Assembly: GCF_011355085.1 (NCBI RefSeq)
Contig: NZ_VXCP01000054.1
Span: forward strand, 1 to 53,942
DNA: 53,942 bases
Reading direction: 5' to 3'
DNA from: Pseudomonas akapageensis
GTDB taxonomy: Bacteria > Pseudomonadota > Gammaproteobacteria > Pseudomonadales > Pseudomonadaceae
Shown in pieces: positions 41,160-50,176 of the stretch (the first letter of the stretch is position 1; each line of letters begins with the position of its first letter). A model generated the notes under the pieces. It was not told the origin of the DNA, made no database searches, and was given only the letters and a program-made list of their open reading frames with translations. Made by a program: the position numbers and the translations under genes.

Positions 41160-41294
41160 AATCGATGACTTTCTTTGCACGAAAATTCTTCGCATATCCC
41201 TTCATCATTTTCCTGCCGGAACCGGCCTTGTGCCGAGGTCCCGCGCTGCCTGTCAGCCACTCGTAAACACAATAAAAACAAGGAACACGCGCTT

Positions 41295-42623
41295 ATGAAC
41301 CCCATGCTGTTGACGGTCTTGCCGCTGGCTTTGACCGCGGGTTTCGCCCAATGGGCCCAGGCCAGCGAGACCGCTTCGAAGGGTTTTATCGAAGATGGCA
41401 GCCTGACGCTGACCAATCGCAATTTCTACTTTTACCGCAACTTCGTGAACAACCCGGGCGGCCAGAATTATCGGGACGAGTGGGCCCACGGCATCATCCT
41501 CGACTATGTCTCGGGTTACACCCAGGGCGTCGTCGGTTTCGGCGTGGATGCCTACGCCCAATTGGGGCTCAAGCTGGACAGCGGCAAGGGCCGTACCGGC
41601 ACGGGGCTGCTGCCGGTCGGGGCCGACGGCCGGGCAGAGGACGACTATTCCGAAGCCGGCGGGGCGGTCAAGGCGCGGCTGTCACGCACGGAGCTCAAGT
41701 ATGGCAACCTGACCCCGCTCAACCCGGTGTTCGGCACCGGCACCGCGCGGCTGTTCACTTCCCGCGCCACCGGTTTTCAGCTGACCAGCCAGGAGTTGCA
41801 GGGCCTTGAGCTGGACGCCGGGCACTTCACTGCCGGCAACGATGCCGATTCGACCAATGCCGACGGAGCCCTGCGTTCGCTGTATTCGGGCGTGGAAACC
41901 CGCCGCGTGGATTATCTGGGTGGCAATTACGCCTTGAGCGACAGCCTCAGTCTGAGCCTGTATGGCTCGGAGTTCGCCGACATCTGGCGCCAGTACTACG
42001 CCAATGCCCACTACAATCTGCCGCTGGCCGAGGCACAGGCACTGGCCTTCGATTTCAATATCTACCGCACGCTCGATGAAGGTGCCCAACTGGCCGGTGA
42101 TATCGACAACACCACCTGGTCGCTGTCGGCCGCCTACAGCCTGGGTGCGCACACCTTTACCCTGGCCCATCAGCGGGTCAACGGCGATGAGCCTTTCGAC
42201 TACCTGGGCTTCGACCGCCAGCCCGGCACCTCGATCTTCCTCGCCAACTCGGTGCAGATCGTCGACTTCAACGGACCCAACGAGCGCTCCTGGCAGTTGC
42301 GCTACGACCTCAACATGGCCGCCTATGGCGTGCCGGGGCTGAGCTTCATGGGTCGATACGTGCGCGGCGATAACATCGACGACAGCCATTACAACGGCGG
42401 CCCCAACGGCGGCCAGGGCGTATACGGCGCTTACGGTAGCGATGGCCGGCGCTGGGAACGCGATCTGGAAGCGCGTTATGTGGTCCAGTCAGGCCCGGCC
42501 AGGGACCTGTCGGTCCGCGTGCGCCAAGCCACCCTGCGCTCGAGCGAGCAAGTGGCGCGCACCGACACCGCCGACAGCAACGAAGTGCGCGTGATCATCG
42601 ATTACCCGCTGAGCCTGTTCTGA
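41295..42623 (+). CDS. OprD-family outer-membrane porin
   Basis: The 442-aa protein has a signal peptide (ending QASE) and OprD features: FIEDGSLTLTNRNFYFYRNF near the N-terminus, EWAHGIILDYVSGYTQGVVGFGVDAYAQLGLKLD in segments, SRTELKYGNLTP, and alternating strands to a C-terminal Phe (YPLSLF). OprD porins are 18-strand channels for amino acids or carboxylates. The permease gene that follows, 81 bp downstream, suggests an amino acid or peptide. The start has AAGGAAC upstream. Confidence 0.92.
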   Translation: MNPMLLTVLPLALTAGFAQWAQASETASKGFIEDGSLTLTNRNFYFYRNFVNNPGGQNYRDEWAHGIILDYVSGYTQGVVGFGVDAYAQLGLKLDSGKGRTGTGLLPVGADGRAEDDYSEAGGAVKARLSRTELKYGNLTPLNPVFGTGTARLFTSRATGFQLTSQELQGLELDAGHFTAGNDADSTNADGALRSLYSGVETRRVDYLGGNYALSDSLSLSLYGSEFADIWRQYYANAHYNLPLAEAQALAFDFNIYRTLDEGAQLAGDIDNTTWSLSAAYSLGAHTFTLAHQRVNGDEPFDYLGFDRQPGTSIFLANSVQIVDFNGPNERSWQLRYDLNMAAYGVPGLSFMGRYVRGDNIDDSHYNGGPNGGQGVYGAYGSDGRRWERDLEARYVVQSGPARDLSVRVRQATLRSSEQVARTDTADSNEVRVIIDYPLSLF

Positions 42624-42704
42624 CCGGCCGGCAAGCAGCGCAGGGAGGCGCTCTGGACAGCAAACAATGACAACACCCCACGAGAACCATCTGAGAGCAC
42701 CGCA

Positions 42705-44108
42705 ATGACCGATACCCAGGGTTTTGAATCCATCTCCAGGCGTGAACAGGGGCTGCGACGGCAACTGACGGCGGGGCAGATGAGCATGATTGCCATCGGC
42801 GGTGCGATTGGCACCGGGCTGTTCATGGGCAGCGCTTTCGCCATCGGCTTCGCCGGCCCCAGCGTGCTGCTCAGCTATGCCATCGGTGCGTTGATAACAC
42901 TGCTGTTGATGGGCTGCCTGGCGGAAATGACCGTAGCTCATTCGACCTCTGGTTCGTTTGGCGCCTTTGCCGAATTCTATGTCAGCCCCCTGGCTGGCTT
43001 TCTGGTGCGCTATGCCTATTGGGCGGCGATCGTGCTGGCCGTTGGCGCCGAGGTCACCGCGGTGGCCATGTACATGAAGTACTGGTTCGCAGGCGTACCG
43101 GAATGGGTCTGGATCCTGTCGTTTTCCAGCCTGCTGATCGGCCTCAATGCCACCAGCGTGAAAGCCTTCGGCAATTTCGAGTACTGGTTTTCGGCGATCA
43201 AGATCAGCGCCATCGTCGGCTTCATCCTGCTCGGCGTGTATGTGGTGTTCGGCTCGGGCGATCCGCAGTACGGGGTGCATAACTACGTCGCTCACGGCGG
43301 CTTCTTCCCCCATGGTATCGAGGGCATGTGGGTGGCGGTGACCATCTCCATCTTCAGTTACCTGAGCGTGGAAATGATCGCTGTCGCCGCTGCCGAAGCG
43401 GAAAACCCCGAGCAGGCAGTGAAAAAAGCCTTCAAGGCTACCATCGCCCGGCTGGTGGTGTTCTACCTGCTGACCATTGCGCTGATGCTCGCCATCGTGC
43501 CGTGGAACCAGGCCGGCCAGGGCCAGAGCCCCTTCGTCACGGTCATGCAGGCCATCGGCATTCCAGGGGCGACCAGCGTGATGAACTTCGTCATCCTGAT
43601 CGCGGCGTTGTCGGCCATGAACAGCCAGCTCTACATCACCACCCGCATGATGTTCAGCCTGTCCCGCGCCGGCCATGCACCAGCGGCGATGGGCGCACTG
43701 AGCAAGCGCGGCATCCCGGTCAACGCCCTGATGCTTTCGAGCATCGGCATTGCTCTTGCCGCCGTGCTCAACGTGTTCTTCCCGGAAACCTCCTTCACCC
43801 TGATGATGGCCATCTCCATGTTTGGCGCCATCTTCACCTGGTTCATGATCTTCCTGACCCACTTCTTCTTCCGTCGCTACCATGACCGCAAGGGCGGGGC
43901 GCCGTTGTCATTCCGCATGCGCCTGTTTCCGTACAGCACCTTGCTGGGGTTGGTGCTGATGGGGGCGGTGATGATCACCACGTACTTTACCGAGGCGTTC
44001 CGGATGACGCTGGTGTTCGGTGTTCCATTCCTGGTGGTGCTGGCGGTGGCGTATCAGGTGTTCGTCAAAGGCGCCAAGGCGCAGTCGCGTTATCAATCGA
44101 TACCCTAA
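42705..44108 (+). CDS. AAT-family amino-acid permease
   Basis: The 467-aa protein has 12 predicted membrane segments and APC-superfamily motifs: MIAIGGAIGTGLFMGSAFAI in helix 1 and FSYLSVEMIAVAAAEAENP in helix 6. It is related to ProY/GabP/LysP-type transporters; the substrate cannot be assigned. The Arg/Lys-rich N-terminus RREQGLRRQLTAGQMSM is typical. It probably works with the OprD-type porin encoded just upstream. Confidence 0.88.
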   Translation: MTDTQGFESISRREQGLRRQLTAGQMSMIAIGGAIGTGLFMGSAFAIGFAGPSVLLSYAIGALITLLLMGCLAEMTVAHSTSGSFGAFAEFYVSPLAGFLVRYAYWAAIVLAVGAEVTAVAMYMKYWFAGVPEWVWILSFSSLLIGLNATSVKAFGNFEYWFSAIKISAIVGFILLGVYVVFGSGDPQYGVHNYVAHGGFFPHGIEGMWVAVTISIFSYLSVEMIAVAAAEAENPEQAVKKAFKATIARLVVFYLLTIALMLAIVPWNQAGQGQSPFVTVMQAIGIPGATSVMNFVILIAALSAMNSQLYITTRMMFSLSRAGHAPAAMGALSKRGIPVNALMLSSIGIALAAVLNVFFPETSFTLMMAISMFGAIFTWFMIFLTHFFFRRYHDRKGGAPLSFRMRLFPYSTLLGLVLMGAVMITTYFTEAFRMTLVFGVPFLVVLAVAYQVFVKGAKAQSRYQSIP

Positions 44109-44124
44109 GGCGCACCCGTACCTC

Positions 44125-44235
44125 CTCGTTCCCACGCTCCGCGTGGGAATGCATCCAGCGACGCTCTGCGTTGCGCCCGCGAAGGTCGACGCAGAGCGTC
44201 TGGCACGGCATTCCCACGCAGAGCGTGGGAACGAG
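44125..44235. repeat. 111-bp dispersed double-hairpin repeat, copy 3
   Basis: It begins CTCGTTCCCACGCT and ends AGCGTGGGAACGAG, nearly identical to copy 1 with some internal changes. It lies between the convergent permease and hypothetical genes. Confidence 0.8.
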
Positions 44236-44263
44236 ATAAGATTTGAACGCCGGGCAGGGTTGT

Positions 44264-44719
44264 TCAGGGCTTAAAATCCCCCGGACACGCTTTCAACCGA
44301 TTTAGGTCGGTGCGGCTAGGGTCGATGTCACCATTGGCATCAAGATAGATATGTAGGTTGGGCCACTTCGGGGTGATGCTGACGCAGTGATGGCGCGAAT
44401 TTTCACCCCACCAATCGAACCTCATAAAGAATCTCTCATCTGGAAACAAGTGACCGTAATCGCTTGTGCTGCTTCCGGGAGACAACCCCCCTTTATATAT
44501 TCGGTGCTGTACGTTCCAGATGGATCTAAGCTCCTCCTTCGCCTCCTTGGGGTAATGGATGGTCGCACCTGGAAGGACAAGCCCCCTCCGGAAAGAAATT
44601 GTAAACAGCACCACCAATACCAGCGCCACTAGCGCCAGGGGCAATAGCGCCAATATCAACAATGGCGCCCATAGCCAGCGCCAGCGAGCCAGGCGTGATT
44701 CACCTGCAGACGTGGACAT
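44264..44719 (-). CDS. Small membrane protein, possible immunity protein
   Basis: The 151-aa product has one strong membrane segment (WLWAPLLILALLPLALVALVLVV) and a ~100-residue soluble domain with ERFFMRFDWWGENSRHHCVS. I do not recognise the family. It starts inside the end of the PAAR effector gene on the same strand, the usual place of a type VI immunity gene, and an outward-facing anchored domain fits protection in the periplasm. I used the ATG at 44719, which has GGGGGG 9 nt upstream; starts at 44728 or 44794 are possible. Confidence 0.6.
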   Translation of the reverse strand: MSTSAGESRLARWRWLWAPLLILALLPLALVALVLVVLFTISFRRGLVLPGATIHYPKEAKEELRSIWNVQHRIYKGGLSPGSSTSDYGHLFPDERFFMRFDWWGENSRHHCVSITPKWPNLHIYLDANGDIDPSRTDLNRLKACPGDFKP

Positions 44720-45573
44720 TAATGCCATCCCCCCAATCTTCTGGAGCAATAGCCAGCACTTCGTCCATGATGATTTTCGCGGAAACGCCGCCATTGGGAT
44801 ATCGCAGGTAGAGATTTATGCCGATATTGATCGATACCCGATCGGCGACATCATCAAACGCCCGCAACCCATCACCTAAACTGGCGGTCAGATGCGGGCC
44901 GGACTTGCTTAGTCCAAACCGCCATCGCCTCGAGCCGCTTCGTCCATGCAATGGTATTTAACTCTGGTCGTCCCACAAGTCTGGCGTACCATGGCCGCCC
45001 CATGAATTTACTTGCCGTCGTGTTGCTGTCGTAGCTCAGCAACTCTTTCATCCTAAGTACGGCAGGGTGCTTGATGTTGCGATTCATCTCATCGGCGATG
45101 TATGTAGCAAGCGCCTCCATCTGGTCTGGATGGTTACAGACTGCGGAATTCGCATTCTGTGTGCTTGTTGCACCGAATCCGCTGCGTGGCGAGGAAGCTT
45201 TCTCTGCGAACTGCTGATCAGCCAGTCGGGATGTCGTCGGCGTTGAATGGTCTGCTGGTCGAGCAGCGGTCCTGGTGGCTGGCGGCGCACTATTGCTGGA
45301 TTGGTAGGAGGCAAAAAATACCGAAGCCTCCAAACCGGCTTTACAGGGGCAATTGCTGTAGCTATCCAGGGTCCCGGCCACGAGCCGGCCGTCACTCAGG
45401 AAGTACGAGACCCCGCCGACAATGGCGTATGTCTGTCCGTCCACACCGCAGGTGACCGGATCACCTTCGCGAGCACGAGGTTGCCCCTCGATGAGCCAGC
45501 CTGTATCTCCGTCCTGAACCTAGCCACCGCAGGTGGTCTTGTCACCCACACGGATGAAATGTCCAATAGCCAT
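44700..45573 (-). pseudogene. PAAR-domain effector gene with nonsense and frameshift mutations
   Basis: Read from the ATG at 45573, the protein starts MAIGHFIRVGDKTTCGG, hits TAG at 45522-45520 (codon 18), and continues VQDGDTGWLIEGQPRAREGDP and VTCGVDGQTYAIVGG, a typical PAAR tip domain. After a linker the C-terminal part runs MKELLSYDSNTTASKFMGRPW, RPELNTIAWTKRLEAMAVWTKQVR. The frame then closes at 44872, but the +1 frame continues PHLTASLGDGLRAFDDVADR to VLAIAPEDWGDGINVHVCR, ending at 44700. A single extra base near 44900 (within GTCCGGCCC) would explain this. PAAR proteins sharpen the type VI spike and can carry toxins. A product starting at the internal GTG (45444) would lack half the PAAR. 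Confidence 0.75.
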
Positions 45574-45714
45574 TGAATTCCCCTTTTTCTGCTGACGATG
45601 GATTGCATCGACTCACGAATGAACGGGAATCGAGCAAAGTGCCGAGTCAGAGAATTAACGCAAAGGGGATGGGAGTAACTGAGACGTTTCCCAAGCAACC
45701 ATCAGAAAGGTCTG

Positions 45715-45755
45715 AAAAAACTAACGCCCGACAAGTCGATAACCTGCCGGGCGTT
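45715..45755 (-). terminator. Terminator of the antABC operon
   Basis: On the minus strand AACGCCCG and CGGGCGTT pair in an 8-bp stem (17-nt loop) and are followed by AGTTTTTTC. It lies 6 bp after the antC stop. Confidence 0.7.
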
Positions 45756-45760
45756 TTGGC

Positions 45761-46786
45761 TTAGCTGTTACTTTCAGTGAACTTCTCGAAGTACAACCGG
45801 CCATGATCGAACGGCTGCGCATCCAGCCAACTCTTGACCGATTCAACCATCGGTGGCGGCCCGCACAGGTACATGTCGAAGGGTTGCTCACCCAGATCCG
45901 TGGCGTCGAAGTGCTCGGGAATGAAGCCGCGCTTGCCGGTCCATTGCGGGCCGTCGTCGCTGATCACGGGGGTGAAGCGAAAGCCCGGGATGCGCTCGGC
46001 ATAGCCTTCGATGCGCGCCAGTTCGCAGAGGTCGGCGGCCTGGCGTACGCCGTAGTACAGGTGCACCGGATGCCCGCAGCCGCCGCGTTCGGCGATGTCG
46101 TCGAGCATGCCGAGGAAGGCTGACAGGCCGGTACCGCCGGCCACCAGTACCAGCGGCTTTTCGACGTGGCGCAGGTAGAACGCGCCGAGCGGGGCTTCGA
46201 AGCGGATCGTATCGCCCACCTGGCAGCGATCGCGCAGGTAGTTGCTCATGGCGCCATCGGGCAGCAGGCGGATGAGGAATTGCAGGGCGTTCTGCTCGTT
46301 GGGGCGGTTGGCGAAGGAGTAGGAACGGCGGGCGTCGCTGCCGGGAATCTGCAGGCGGGCGTATTGGCCGGGCAGGAAGTCCAGCTGGCGTGGGTCGGCG
46401 CTGGCATCCAGGTGCAGGATCGCCGTGCTCGGCGAGACCTGTTCGACAGCGCTGACCACCGCCTGTACATCGCTCGATTGTGCAGCGCTGCACAGCGAGG
46501 AATCGAAGTCGAAGTAGAAGGAGGCGTCGGACTTCACGCGGGTCTGGCAGGCAAGAATCTTGCGCTGTTGCAGGTCGCGGGGCGACAGGGCTTCCTCATC
46601 CACGTAATCCATGGCGTAACTGCCGGATTCGCAGCGCCCCATGCAGGTGGCGCAGACGCCCTCGCGGCAGTCCAGCGGGATGTTGATGCCGTTGCGCAAG
46701 GCGGCATCGAGCAGCAGCTCGTTGCCTTGCACAGGAAAGAACAGGGTCTTGCCGTCGGCAAAATTCAAAGCGACCTTGTGGTTCAT
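45761..46786 (-). CDS. antC: Anthranilate 1,2-dioxygenase reductase component AntC
   Basis: The 341-aa protein passes electrons from NADH to AntAB. A plant-type 2Fe-2S domain (IPLDCREGVCATCMGRC, then ILACQT) precedes a flavin domain (ARLQIPGSDARRSYSFANRP) and an NAD domain (LVLVAGGTGLSAFLGML; C-terminal MYLCGPPPMVESV). The N-terminus MNHKVALNFADGKTLFFPV matches AntC and not BenC as I remember them. The ATG at 46786 is 19 bp after the antB stop. Confidence 0.92.
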   Translation of the reverse strand: MNHKVALNFADGKTLFFPVQGNELLLDAALRNGINIPLDCREGVCATCMGRCESGSYAMDYVDEEALSPRDLQQRKILACQTRVKSDASFYFDFDSSLCSAAQSSDVQAVVSAVEQVSPSTAILHLDASADPRQLDFLPGQYARLQIPGSDARRSYSFANRPNEQNALQFLIRLLPDGAMSNYLRDRCQVGDTIRFEAPLGAFYLRHVEKPLVLVAGGTGLSAFLGMLDDIAERGGCGHPVHLYYGVRQAADLCELARIEGYAERIPGFRFTPVISDDGPQWTGKRGFIPEHFDATDLGEQPFDMYLCGPPPMVESVKSWLDAQPFDHGRLYFEKFTESNS

Positions 46787-46805
46787 GGTGTAGGTCCCCA
46801 GGCAA

Positions 46806-47297
46806 TCACAGGTGGTAGAAATCGAGCACGGAATTGATCGTGTCGTTGAGCAGCAGCATGTGCTTGCGGGTGATCTTCCAGCTCTCGCCAACGGGCTTGA
46901 GGTGGTAGGTGGCATGGCCGAAGAACTGTTCGCTGGTGCCCAGGCGGGCGTACAGCGTGTGCCAGTTGGCCAGGACCCGCAGTTGCCCGTCGCCCAGTTC
47001 GCTGATGCGTACGTTGCTGATCTGGTGCAGTGTGCGTGGCAGCGGTGTGGAGGCCGCCGACTTGCCGGTGCGCAGACGGAACACGCGGTCTTCCAGGCCC
47101 GAGCGGTTGTTGTAGTAGATCAGCGACATGCCGCGCTTGGGGTCGGTGGTGTACTGGTGTTCCGATTCCCACTGAGGCAGGTGGTATTCGCAGTTCTCGT
47201 CGAACAGATCGATATAGGCATCCCAGTCCTGGGCGTCGCACAGCTCGGCCTTGCGGAAGAGGAATTGTTCGATGCGGTATTGCAATTGCGGATTCAT
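46806..47297 (-). CDS. antB: Anthranilate 1,2-dioxygenase small subunit AntB
   Basis: The 163-aa beta subunit of the Rieske oxygenase has FLFRKAELCDAQDWDAYIDLF and RTLHQISNVRISE, with C-terminal NDTINSVLDFYHL. It shapes the (alpha3 beta3) hexamer and has no metal. Its ATG overlaps the antA stop (ATGA). Confidence 0.93.
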   Translation of the reverse strand: MNPQLQYRIEQFLFRKAELCDAQDWDAYIDLFDENCEYHLPQWESEHQYTTDPKRGMSLIYYNNRSGLEDRVFRLRTGKSAASTPLPRTLHQISNVRISELGDGQLRVLANWHTLYARLGTSEQFFGHATYHLKPVGESWKITRKHMLLLNDTINSVLDFYHL

Positions 47298-48688
47298 GCT
47301 TGCACCTCCTGCAGTTTCAGGGCTTTTTGATCCAGGCCCTGGAGCAGGAACCGCTGCCAGTTGGCGTGCTGGTTCACATACAGGCCTTCATGGGTGAACT
47401 CGGTGCCGGTCAGTACCGGGGCGATGCCCAGGGTCTGGCTGTTGGGGGTAGCGCCTTCGACCCACTTGTCGTGGCCACGGGAGATATCGCTCCAGCGTTC
47501 CAGGCGGGCCTGGAAGCCGCGCTGGGCTTCGCGAAATTCCACCAGGTCATCAGGGGTGCCCATGCCGGAGACGTTGAAGAAGTCTTCGAACTGGCGGATG
47601 CGGCTTTCGCGATCCTTGTCCGATTCGCCCTTGACGCCGATGCACTGGCTGATGATTTCGGTCTTGTTCCAGGCCACGGGGCGGACGATGCGCAGCTGCG
47701 AGCTGATCTGGTCCATGAAGAACAGGCTGGGATAGACGTTGAGGTTGCGCAGGCGGTGCATCATCCATTCGGCCTTGGCCTGGCCGTATTCTTCCACCAG
47801 GCGTGGCATGACGCTGGCATAGCCGGGGCGCACGGCCGGGTTGGGCATGTCGCTGAACAGCACGCTATGGCCGTTGTTGAAGGAGAACCAGCCGTCGTCG
47901 GTCTCGGCATCACCGGCACCCAGCTTGCTGTAGTCCAGGGTGTCGCCGGCCTGGCCTTGTTCGCGGTCGACCTGATGGCGATGCTGCACGGTGGCCACGT
48001 AGTTGTAGTGCACGGTACTGACGTGATAACCGTCCAGGCCGTTCTCGTTCTGCAGCTTCCAGTTGCCTTCGTAGCTGTAGGTCGACTTGCCCGGCAGGAT
48101 CTCCAGCTCACCGGTGGGCGACTGGGCGACCATCATGTCGAAGAACACCGTGGTGTCACCGAGGAAATCCTTCAGGCTGTCGCTGCCGTTGACGTCCAGG
48201 CTGATGAAGACGAAGCCCTTGTAGCTTTCGATGCGGGCTTTCTTCAGGCCGCGGGTGGCCTTGTCGAAGCCTTCGGGGTATTCGCCGGGCGCCTTGACCT
48301 TGACCAGGCGGCCGTCGCTTTTGTAGCACCAGGCATGGAAGGGGCAGGTGAAGGTCGACTGGTTGCCCTTGCCGACGCGGGTCAGGGTTGCGCCACGGTG
48401 CTGGCAGGCATTGATCAGGGCGTGCAGCTGGCCATTGCCGTCGCGGGTGATGATCATCGGCTGGCGGCCGGCGCGCAGGGTCAGGAAATCGTTGGGGTTG
48501 GCGATTTCGCTTTCGTGACAGGCGTAGATCCAGTTCTTCTCGAAGATCAATTCCATCTCCAGGTCGAACAGCTGGGGTTCGGTGAACATGTCCCGGGCGA
48601 TACGGAAGACGCCTTCGGCGGGGCGGAAGTCCAGGCAGCCGCTGATGAAGTCACGCCATTGAGCTGTATTCTTGTTTGAAATATCCAT
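47294..48688 (-). CDS. antA: Anthranilate 1,2-dioxygenase large subunit AntA
   Basis: This 464-aa catalytic subunit converts anthranilate to catechol, CO2 and ammonia. The Rieske 2Fe-2S site is CQHRG (Cys95, His97) and CPFHAWCY (Cys115, His118). The mononuclear iron site is in NENGLDGYHVSTVHYNYV. The C-terminus and N-terminal DFRPAEGVFRIARDMF fit AntA. It receives anthranilate from kynurenine breakdown (kynBUA, 1.5 kb away). First gene of antABC, controlled by the divergent antR. Confidence 0.93.
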   Translation of the reverse strand: MDISNKNTAQWRDFISGCLDFRPAEGVFRIARDMFTEPQLFDLEMELIFEKNWIYACHESEIANPNDFLTLRAGRQPMIITRDGNGQLHALINACQHRGATLTRVGKGNQSTFTCPFHAWCYKSDGRLVKVKAPGEYPEGFDKATRGLKKARIESYKGFVFISLDVNGSDSLKDFLGDTTVFFDMMVAQSPTGELEILPGKSTYSYEGNWKLQNENGLDGYHVSTVHYNYVATVQHRHQVDREQGQAGDTLDYSKLGAGDAETDDGWFSFNNGHSVLFSDMPNPAVRPGYASVMPRLVEEYGQAKAEWMMHRLRNLNVYPSLFFMDQISSQLRIVRPVAWNKTEIISQCIGVKGESDKDRESRIRQFEDFFNVSGMGTPDDLVEFREAQRGFQARLERWSDISRGHDKWVEGATPNSQTLGIAPVLTGTEFTHEGLYVNQHANWQRFLLQGLDQKALKLQEVQA

Positions 48689-49004
48689 GGGTTTTTAACC
48701 TCTGATATCGGGCTGATCAGGGGTGTCATTTAGGGGCTTGGCAGGCCAGTGGGTCTATCCGCTTAATGGGCAAAACCAGTCCATAAAATCGGCGCTTGCG
48801 CGACCGGTAACAAACCGCTGCAGCGCAGGTGTAACCTCAGGTGCAGAGGTTCGCGACAGGTGGTCATGGCTAGCCGGATAGTGGGCATTTACTATCCGGA
48901 TAAGTCGCTATTTTCAGCAGCCCGCGCTCTGGTACGAAATGTGCTTTATATGTTGACCAGATGCGCCGTCAGAGCGTGATTTTTGCAACCGTGAGTGCCG
49001 CGTG
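48689..49004. promoter_or_regulatory. antA-antR control region
   Basis: This 316-bp gap holds no gene. A 26-bp inverted repeat with arms CCGGATAGT (48874-48882) and ACTATCCGG (48891-48899) is followed by CCGGATAAG, so CCGGATA also occurs as a direct repeat 22 bp apart (48874 and 48896), a common AraC-type arrangement. A smaller AACCTC/GAGGTT repeat lies at 48833-48851. These are candidate AntR sites for the antA promoter. Confidence 0.5.
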
Positions 49005-50012
49005 ATGAACCGCCCAGATCGACATTTCCAGGACATGGCCGCGCACCGTTACGATCCGGCGGGCGCGCGCTCCTGGATGGCCGATGTGTGCGGTCCCCAC
49101 GCCCTCGATGTGCGCCAACCCGGGCGGCTGGATTTCCAGCACCATGGCAATGTGCTCAAGTCCCTGTCGACGGTGGTCGGCCAGGTGCAGTACGGGACCG
49201 ATGTGACCATCGGCATCAGCGCCGAAACCAACCTCAATTGCTACAGCCTGAGCTTGCCGCTGACGGGCGAGCAGGAATTGGCCAAGCAGGGCCGGTTGCT
49301 GCGTTCTGACCGTACCCATGGGGTGATCATCTCGCCCCATGAACAGCAGGAGCTGACCATTGCCGGTGACTGCCGCAAGCTGCAGGTGGCCATTGCGCGG
49401 GCTTCGATCAATCAGGTGCTCGAGCAGTTGTTGCAGCGCCCGCTGGATGCGCCATTGTGCTTCGAACCGGTGATGGACGCGGTCGAGGGCGCCAGTGCCT
49501 CGTGGTGGCGGATGGTCAGCCATCTGAATGACGAGTTGAGCCTTTGCCGCGATCTTTATGATCAGGTGTTTTTCGGTCGTGACATTGAAAGCGCGTTGAT
49601 CAAGGGCCTGCTCCTGGCCCAGCCGAACAACTATTCGGGCGAACTGCGCCAACGCCTGCAAGTGAAACTGCCGCACTACGTGCAAGCGGCCCGCGCATTT
49701 ATCGAGGCCAACGCCCAGAGCCCGATCTGTCTGGAAGACATCGAGCGCGCCTGCGGCATTCCACGATCAAAATTATTCGAGGTGTTTCGCAAGTATCTGG
49801 GGCTGTCGCCCATGGCTTATCTGAAGAAGTACCGCCTCAATTGCGTGCGGCAGGTGCTGCTGGAGCAGCCTGGGGTACGTAATATCTCGGCTGTTGCCAT
49901 GGATTGGGGATTTACTCATCTGGGGCGGTTTGCCAGTGAGTATCGCAAGCAGTTCGGGGAGGCGCCGAGTGCGACTTTGCAGCGTCAGGAAGGGCGGGGG
50001 AGTCAGCTCTGA
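49005..50012 (+). CDS. antR: AraC-family activator AntR of the anthranilate operon
   Basis: The 335-aa protein has an N-terminal ligand-binding/dimerisation region of AraC-binding-like type (LSLPLTGEQELAKQG) and a C-terminal pair of helix-turn-helix motifs: CLEDIERACGIPRSKLFEVFRKYLGLSPM, then NISAVAMDWGFTHLGRFASEYRKQFGE. It should activate antABC in response to anthranilate. A GTG one codon upstream (49002) is an alternative start. Confidence 0.9.
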   Translation: MNRPDRHFQDMAAHRYDPAGARSWMADVCGPHALDVRQPGRLDFQHHGNVLKSLSTVVGQVQYGTDVTIGISAETNLNCYSLSLPLTGEQELAKQGRLLRSDRTHGVIISPHEQQELTIAGDCRKLQVAIARASINQVLEQLLQRPLDAPLCFEPVMDAVEGASASWWRMVSHLNDELSLCRDLYDQVFFGRDIESALIKGLLLAQPNNYSGELRQRLQVKLPHYVQAARAFIEANAQSPICLEDIERACGIPRSKLFEVFRKYLGLSPMAYLKKYRLNCVRQVLLEQPGVRNISAVAMDWGFTHLGRFASEYRKQFGEAPSATLQRQEGRGSQL

Positions 50013-50049
50013 CAGGTAACTTAGCAGGGGGCTTTATGTTGCCTGCCAA

Positions 50050-50163
50050 GGCCTCATCGCTGGCAAGTCGAATCGTCGCACCGCAGCTCCCACAGGTTTT
50101 GTATCTAGCCTGCCATTAATGGTCGCAGATAATCCCTGTGGGAGCTGGCTTGCCAGCGATGCA
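50050..50163. repeat. Inverted pair of REP sequences (BIME-like)
   Basis: A reverse REP (AGGCCTCATCGCTGGCAAGT to GCAGCTCCCACAGG, 50050-50098) and a forward REP (CTGTGGGAGCTGGCTTGCCA to GCGATG, about 50138-50161) face each other around ~40 bp. The arms can pair to form a long hairpin. It lies between the convergent antR and kynA. Confidence 0.75.
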
Positions 50164-50176
50164 GACGCCGCGAAAT

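Noticed and set aside
40996..41294. An FMN (RFN) riboswitch upstream of ribB
   Set aside because: I looked for the conserved RFN blocks and saw none; the leader before the start is too short.
39361..41298. A 645-codon plus-strand frame across the ABC ATPase end and ribB
   Set aside because: It is out of frame with the ATPase and antisense to ribB; both real genes have complete motifs.
44872..45444. An intact 190-residue gene starting at the internal GTG
   Set aside because: The sequence upstream encodes the rest of the PAAR fold in the same frame, interrupted only by one TAG, and the downstream part continues after a frameshift; a broken gene explains more.
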